Below are positions 1-4,211 of a DNA stretch of 6,950 nt, piece by piece (position 1 is the stretch's first letter; the number at the start of each line of letters is the position of its first letter). The stretch is from Christensenella sp. UBA1252. Lineage in GTDB: Bacteria > Bacillota > Clostridia > Christensenellales > CAG-1252. The notes under the pieces are model-generated. The model saw nothing but the letters and a program-made list of their open reading frames with translations, did not search any database and had not been told where the DNA came from. The DNA is taken from NCBI GenBank assembly GCA_002308575.1, contig DBVY01000040.1:24042-30991 (forward strand), written 5' to 3'. The position numbers and the translations under genes were made by a program.

Positions 1-580
1 CCGTCCGCCACGAATCGGCGATCGTGACCGCCCATTCGCCGGGGAAAAATTTACGGCAAATATTATAGACGATCGGTTTCCCCGTCCGAAGACGGATCTC
101 TTCCACGATCTTTCCGATCGTTTCGTATTCTTCCCTCTCGTCAACGTCTTCGCGAAGCGCGCCGCACCAATCCACTTTGATAAAATCGAAACCATACTCG
201 ACGAGAAACCGTTCGAGATCCTCTCTTTCGTGCCCGAACAGACCGACGTCCGTTCCGTTTTCTCCTTCGCCGTCATAATAATACCCGCAGGACGTTCTGC
301 CGGCTTCCGAATAAATGCCGGCTTTAAGCCCGAGGCTGTGCGCGTAATCGGCAAGCACTTTGATCCCGTTCGGAAAACGCTCCTTGTGGAAAAGAAGGCG
401 TCCGCTCGGATCGCGACCGCCGAAAAACCCGTCGTCCGTATTCGCAAAAACGTACCCTTTTTCCGCAAGCCCCGTTTCCACGAGCGCGTTAAACTGTTCT
501 TTGAGTTTATTCTCCGAAATGTTCGTTCGAAAACAATTCCAAGACGCCCAACCCATGATCGGCGTTTTTCTCTTCGTCAT
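1..580 (-). CDS. Alpha-galactosidase, GH27 family (C-terminus outside window)
   Basis: Predicted retaining glycoside hydrolase that removes alpha-linked galactose from oligosaccharides. The 193 visible residues form the first part of the GH27 TIM barrel. Visible family motifs are MGWASWNC at residues 9-16 (usual GWNSWN), NTDDGF at 47-52, GRLLFHKERFPNGIK at 60-74, GLKAGIYSEAG at 84-94 and FIKVDWCG at 133-140. Asp137 of the KVDWC motif is the expected nucleophile. The last visible residues, ADSWRT, match the start of the family's NSWRT-x-D stretch, so the acid/base Asp should lie just past the left edge. The Asp-Asp pair at 49-50 favours galactosidase over the beta-L-arabinopyranosidase members, which are known to vary there. 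There is no signal peptide, so the enzyme is probably cytoplasmic and acts on imported sugars. The start at 578-580 lies three bases after the upstream stop and has an AAAAGGA ribosome binding site seven bases away. The family call is firm; the exact substrate is inferred. Confidence 0.93.
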   Translation of the reverse strand, partial: MTKRKTPIMGWASWNCFRTNISENKLKEQFNALVETGLAEKGYVFANTDDGFFGGRDPSGRLLFHKERFPNGIKVLADYAHSLGLKAGIYSEAGRTSCGYYYDGEGENGTDVGLFGHEREDLERFLVEYGFDFIKVDWCGALREDVDEREEYETIGKIVEEIRLRTGKPIVYNICRKFFPGEWAVTIADSWRT

Positions 581-583
581 ACT

Positions 584-2134
584 CTAATCCTTTTCATGCA
601 GCGCAACGGGGCCGTACGTTTTGACGGTTTCCCCTTTTACGTTGATCGCTTTGATCGAAGCGGCGCCGCCTTCCACGGAGATCACGCAGGAAACGAAGCC
701 GTTATCATCCGTCGGTCCGCCCGCGATCAAAACGCCGCAAGAAGCCCTTTGGACGTAATCCAAATAATGCTCGTGACCCGAGATTTCGAGCTTAACGTCC
801 CACTTTTCCAAAAGCGCTTCGAAGCGAGCAAATTGCTCGTTATCCTCGCTCGTCGTAAAGATCGGGATATGACACAAACAGATCACGTCGCCCGCGGGCG
901 GATCCCACGACTCGATTACGGACAATTCCTCGTCCCGATAGGCTTCGGAAACGATCAAGCCGCCGTACTTTTCGTTGGCGTCGGGCTTATCCTCCGCCCC
1001 GTCCAAAACGAGCAGATTCAAAGAACCGTAGCGCGTCGCGAAATAATAATCGTCGTAGCCGAGGACGCCTTTGAGCTCGGACGCGTACTTGCCGCGCGGT
1101 TCATGATTGCCGCGGACGAACAAAACCGGCTTTACACCGCCCGTAAGTTTCCCGCCGGGGATTACGACGTTATCCAAAATGTCCTCGAATTCGTTTACGT
1201 AATTGATCGCGTCACCCATCATCAGAAGCACGTCGTATGCCCCGCAGGACGCGTTCGTTTGATATAAAGATTCGACGTCCTCGTGCCAATCGGTCAAAGA
1301 AAGCATTTTCACGCTGTCGCCCTCGATCTTTTGCGCAAACGAATACGCTTTCGACGAAACGAATTTTCCGAGCTTGGAATTTTTCGCGGCGTTCTTCAAA
1401 ACCTTCGCCGAATGGACGGTGTAAGTGTTTCCAAACAGGTGCTCGTACGGCACGCGTACGGTATGCACCCTTTGATCGGCGCGGTATTTCCCGTCCTCCG
1501 CGTCGTGCACGACGTACGTTTTGCCTCCGAATTCATATTCCAAATATCCGACCGAAACTTCGTCCGTGCACCAAACGACCGAAAAATCCTTCCCCGTATC
1601 AAACACGACGGGATCCGCCTCGAAACGGACGGTTTCCCCGCGCGCGGAAACGGCGGCAAAACCCGCCCCGCTTCCGACGAGCACGCAAACGGCAATCGCG
1701 GCAAAGATCGATTTCTTCTTTGCAAGCGGGATCAAAAACGCAACGACGATCGCCGCAAGTCCCGCAAGAAAATACGGAAGCGTTTTGAGGAAAGTTACGC
1801 TTTCGGTCATTCTTCCGTAATACATCAAAATCGGAAGCGCGGCGCCGATCAAAACGGTCAAAAGCTCTGCGCACAAACAAAGCAAACCGTTTCTTTCGAT
1901 CGAAGGATGATAGACGGATAAAAACAAACCGATCCCAAAACAGACGGTTAAAACGATCAGGAGCGCGAAAAGGGTCAGGTACAAAAAGCAAGCGCCATAC
2001 AAAAGGCGGCTCGCTTCAAACAGCGACCCCGAAACGAAGACGTAGACCTCCGCGTACGACACGAGGGTAAAGACCGCGAGCGCGACCGTGGAAGAGACAA
2101 TTTTCCCTATTCTTTGCCAAATCGACTTTTCCAT
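584..2134 (-). CDS. Membrane-anchored purple-acid-phosphatase-like metallophosphoesterase
   Basis: A 516-residue membrane protein with a calcineurin-like phosphoesterase domain, expected to hydrolyse a phosphate ester outside the membrane using two metal ions. Residues 10-163 hold about five hydrophobic segments (near 10-34, 45-73, 84-104, 116-137 and 142-163). Residues 168-265 are beta-rich and resemble the fibronectin-like N-terminal domain of purple acid phosphatases (FSVVWCTDEVSVGYLEYEF). The catalytic part has the full metal-ligand series: LTDWHE (Asp282, His284), MMGDAIN (Asp308), RGNHE (Asn343, His344), CHIPI (His422) and SGHEH (His454, His456). The start at 2132-2134 follows the upstream stop by 17 bases and has only a weak AGAA-type binding site, so it may rely on coupling. 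The substrate cannot be read from sequence. With an odd number of membrane segments the catalytic domain would lie outside if the N-terminus is inside; this topology is inferred. Confidence 0.9.
   Translation of the reverse strand: MEKSIWQRIGKIVSSTVALAVFTLVSYAEVYVFVSGSLFEASRLLYGACFLYLTLFALLIVLTVCFGIGLFLSVYHPSIERNGLLCLCAELLTVLIGAALPILMYYGRMTESVTFLKTLPYFLAGLAAIVVAFLIPLAKKKSIFAAIAVCVLVGSGAGFAAVSARGETVRFEADPVVFDTGKDFSVVWCTDEVSVGYLEYEFGGKTYVVHDAEDGKYRADQRVHTVRVPYEHLFGNTYTVHSAKVLKNAAKNSKLGKFVSSKAYSFAQKIEGDSVKMLSLTDWHEDVESLYQTNASCGAYDVLLMMGDAINYVNEFEDILDNVVIPGGKLTGGVKPVLFVRGNHEPRGKYASELKGVLGYDDYYFATRYGSLNLLVLDGAEDKPDANEKYGGLIVSEAYRDEELSVIESWDPPAGDVICLCHIPIFTTSEDNEQFARFEALLEKWDVKLEISGHEHYLDYVQRASCGVLIAGGPTDDNGFVSCVISVEGGAASIKAINVKGETVKTYGPVALHEKD
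588..594 (-). promoter_or_regulatory. Ribosome binding site of the GH27 gene
   Basis: The sequence AAAAGGA lies seven bases before the ATG at 578-580. It sits inside the last codons of the phosphoesterase gene, whose TAG stop is at 584-586. The placement fixes the GH27 start and implies translational coupling between the two genes. Confidence 0.7.
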
Positions 2135-2151
2135 TTTTGCGTAATTCTTTT

Positions 2152-3177
2152 CTATTTCGCGGCAGTCCAGGACGCTTCACGCTCGGCGATCGCGTTCAGA
2201 AACGATTGATTGCAATACTTTTCCCATCCGACGTTTTGGATCTGATTGATGATACTGCACGCGCTCGGCGTATAGCTGAATTGATAGGCGCGCGTCAGCG
2301 TTGCGTTTGCGGATTTTCCGCTGATCGTTGTGGAAAACGCCGACGTAACGTCGATGCTGCGGAAAACGCCGCAGGGCCAAATCGTAAAGACGAATTTCAG
2401 CTCGGAAACGCGAATGTTTTTCATCTTTCCATCCGAAGTGGTTTCGCTGAGTACGCGAAGGGTTTCGGAATTCGCGTTGACGGAATCGGCGTTCAGGTTG
2501 AGCTCCAACGTATAATAAGGAGCCGTGGAATTATTCGGCGCCGTGACCGTAAACGCGCAATTCTCCATCACGGAATAATCGACGACTTGCCCCGACGCAT
2601 CCGAAACGGCGATCGGCAAATTAAAGAGAACTTCGGCTCTGTCCGGATAATAGTTATAGGGTTTTCCCTCTCCCTCTCTCTTATCCGGCTCGCCGAACAC
2701 GGCGTCGAACGTTTTCGTCGCCCGATCGTAAGAAACGCTGGTCGTCGTTACGTCCAATCGATCGGATCCGATGCAAGCGCGACGATTGCCCGAATTGAAA
2801 CCGGCGGCGTACGCAAGCGCTTGATAGAAGAAGTCCTGCCCTTCTTGAAGCATTCTGTAATAATCGGAACAAAAATACTTGTTGCCCGCAAGAGAATCCA
2901 CGCGGCAAATGAAATAATAGCGTTTGACCTGAAGCGCGTTATAGCCGACGTTGATGATCGCGTCGGCGATTTGGTTAGGGGTCGCGTTATTGACGAGCAG
3001 CGATGAAACTTCGTAGGGCGTTTTTCCGGCTCTGTAAATATCTGCGGGCGGCGCTTCGAGCAAGCCGTCTTTCATCGGCACGTAGGTTTCCGCCGGACCG
3101 AGGATCGCGCCGTACACCAAAAGTCCGCCCGTTGCGGCGACCATAGCGGCAAGCAAAATCACAAAAAATTTCTTCAT
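2152..3177 (-). CDS. Uncharacterised exported protein, paralogue B
   Basis: I do not recognise this family. The product is 341 residues with a short basic start (MKK) and one hydrophobic segment at about 4-24, which is a signal peptide or membrane anchor. There is no lipobox cysteine. The rest looks soluble, mixed to beta-rich, and extracytoplasmic. It is a clear paralogue of the gene just upstream: residues 1-164 align without gaps and I count 93 identities (about 57%). Shared blocks include TYVP-x-K-x-GLL at 31-40, GNKY-x-CSDY at 98-106, DFFYQAL at 115-121 and FGEP at 161-164, plus cysteines at 91, 103 and 269. It carries four further cysteines (135, 207, 307, 322) absent from its partner. 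The frame is open upstream to 3318, but that would overlap the end of the neighbouring gene. The ATG at 3175-3177 has an excellent binding site and aligns with the paralogue's start, so I chose it. Function is unknown. Confidence 0.85.
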   Translation of the reverse strand: MKKFFVILLAAMVAATGGLLVYGAILGPAETYVPMKDGLLEAPPADIYRAGKTPYEVSSLLVNNATPNQIADAIINVGYNALQVKRYYFICRVDSLAGNKYFCSDYYRMLQEGQDFFYQALAYAAGFNSGNRRACIGSDRLDVTTTSVSYDRATKTFDAVFGEPDKREGEGKPYNYYPDRAEVLFNLPIAVSDASGQVVDYSVMENCAFTVTAPNNSTAPYYTLELNLNADSVNANSETLRVLSETTSDGKMKNIRVSELKFVFTIWPCGVFRSIDVTSAFSTTISGKSANATLTRAYQFSYTPSACSIINQIQNVGWEKYCNQSFLNAIAEREASWTAAK

Positions 3178-3180
3178 AAT

Positions 3181-3188
3181 TCCTCCTT
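3181..3188 (-). promoter_or_regulatory. Strong ribosome binding site of paralogue B
   Basis: AAGGAGGA is a near-perfect match to the 3' end of 16S rRNA, three bases before the ATG at 3175-3177 (core AGGAGG slightly further away). It decides the start codon against the longer open frame. It is the strongest binding site in the window, so this gene may be translated at a higher rate than its neighbours. Confidence 0.88.
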
Positions 3189-3211
3189 TCGGCATCGGCA
3201 AAGCTTTTTTT

Positions 3212-4201
3212 TCAAGTCGGCGACGCTTCCGAGTCTTTTTCTTTAACGTACTTTTCCCAATTCGCGTCTTGAAGACGGGCGAGAATGTTCCCTGCGTTTT
3301 TATCGTAACTAAACGCATACGATCTGTTTATCTTCCCTTGCCCCGACTTTCTGCCGAGGGTCGCCGTAAACTCGGACGTCACCTCGATCGAGCGAAACAA
3401 TCCGCATTCCCATATCTCGAAAACAAAATCGAGCGCGTGGACGTTTATATTCTTCATCTTGCCGCCTGCCCCGTCGTTTAACCGACGAATTGTTTCCGCA
3501 GAAGCGTTCACGGAGGACGCGTCAAGCGACAAAGAAAGCGTGTAAAACGGCTCGCTTACCGTCGGCGCTACGAGGGAAACGATCGCTCCCGTCGTCACCG
3601 AATAATCGACCGTTCCCTTCTCTCCGCTCAGGTTCAACGGTAACCCGAACAATCCGAACAGGCGATACGGATTTTGCTTAAACGGCGCGCCCGAAGTCGA
3701 AGAAACTTCCGGCTCTCCGAACGCCGCTTCGAACACTTTGGTCGATCGGTCGTAAGAAACGTTGAGCGTGGTTGCGTCGAGGCGCGTTGTTCCGACGGAA
3801 ATGTGTCGAACGCCGACGTTGAATCCGCCGCCGTACGTCAACGCTTGATAGAAAAAATCTCGCCCGTCTCGCACGATCCTGAAATAATCCGAGCAGGAAT
3901 ACTTATTCCCGGACAAGGCGTCCACGTGACAGGAAAAATAGTACTGCTTCGTCATCAAAGAATCATAGGTGACGGCTAACAACGCATCCGCCGCCTGCTC
4001 GGTCGTCAGGGACACCGCCAGAAGCGAAGAAACGTCGATCGGCGTTTCGCTTTCTCTGAATATGTCGTCGGGCGGCGCAAGCAGAAGCCCTTCTTTTTCG
4101 GGAACGTATGTCTTCGACGTCCCGAGAGAAGCGCCGTAAGCGAGGAGTCCCCCACTCACGGCGAGCAACAGCGCAAGGACGACGATAAGGGCGACTTTCA
4201 T
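3212..4201 (-). CDS. Uncharacterised exported protein, paralogue A
   Basis: I do not recognise this family. The product is 329 residues, starting MK followed by a hydrophobic stretch at about 3-24. The AYGA-S segment near residue 24 could be a signal peptidase I site; otherwise the segment is an anchor. The exported part contains the blocks shared with paralogue B: TYVP-x-K-x-GLL at 31-40, GNKY-x-CSDY at 98-106, DFFYQAL at 115-121, LNVSYDR at 146-152, FGEP at 161-164 and IWECGLFRS at 263-271. Cysteines 91, 103 and 266 are the only ones and all three are conserved in the paralogue. The C-terminal tail is shorter and charged. The start at 4199-4201 lies ten bases after the upstream stop with only a weak GTGAGA-like binding site, so translation is probably coupled to the transglutaminase-like gene. 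Eight A residues overlap and follow the stop codon. A role beside the repeat protein is inferred from position only. Confidence 0.85.
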   Translation of the reverse strand: MKVALIVVLALLLAVSGGLLAYGASLGTSKTYVPEKEGLLLAPPDDIFRESETPIDVSSLLAVSLTTEQAADALLAVTYDSLMTKQYYFSCHVDALSGNKYSCSDYFRIVRDGRDFFYQALTYGGGFNVGVRHISVGTTRLDATTLNVSYDRSTKVFEAAFGEPEVSSTSGAPFKQNPYRLFGLFGLPLNLSGEKGTVDYSVTTGAIVSLVAPTVSEPFYTLSLSLDASSVNASAETIRRLNDGAGGKMKNINVHALDFVFEIWECGLFRSIEVTSEFTATLGRKSGQGKINRSYAFSYDKNAGNILARLQDANWEKYVKEKDSEASPT

Positions 4202-4211
4202 TTTATGCGTC

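Noticed and set aside
230..1267. Long plus-strand open frame of 345 residues
   Set aside because: It runs antisense across the GH27 and phosphoesterase genes and ignores their boundary. The minus-strand frames carry full catalytic motif sets, and this frame shows no recognisable domain.
2137..3006. Plus-strand open frame of 289 residues opposite paralogue B
   Set aside because: It is antisense to a gene supported by a strong binding site, a signal segment and a paralogue. Its composition (rich in Arg and Ile) is typical of a shadow frame.
3205..3214. Run of eight T (A on the coding strand) at the end of paralogue A as a slippage site fusing the two paralogues, or as a terminator
   Set aside because: The run begins at the last base of the stop codon, so slippage there could not avoid the stop. 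For a minus-strand terminator the run should be T on the coding strand after a hairpin, but it is A and no stable stem is seen.
3178..3318. N-terminal extension of paralogue B in the open frame up to 3318
   Set aside because: It would overlap the end of paralogue A and encode a very basic stretch before the signal segment. The ATG at 3175-3177 has an excellent binding site and aligns with the start of paralogue A.
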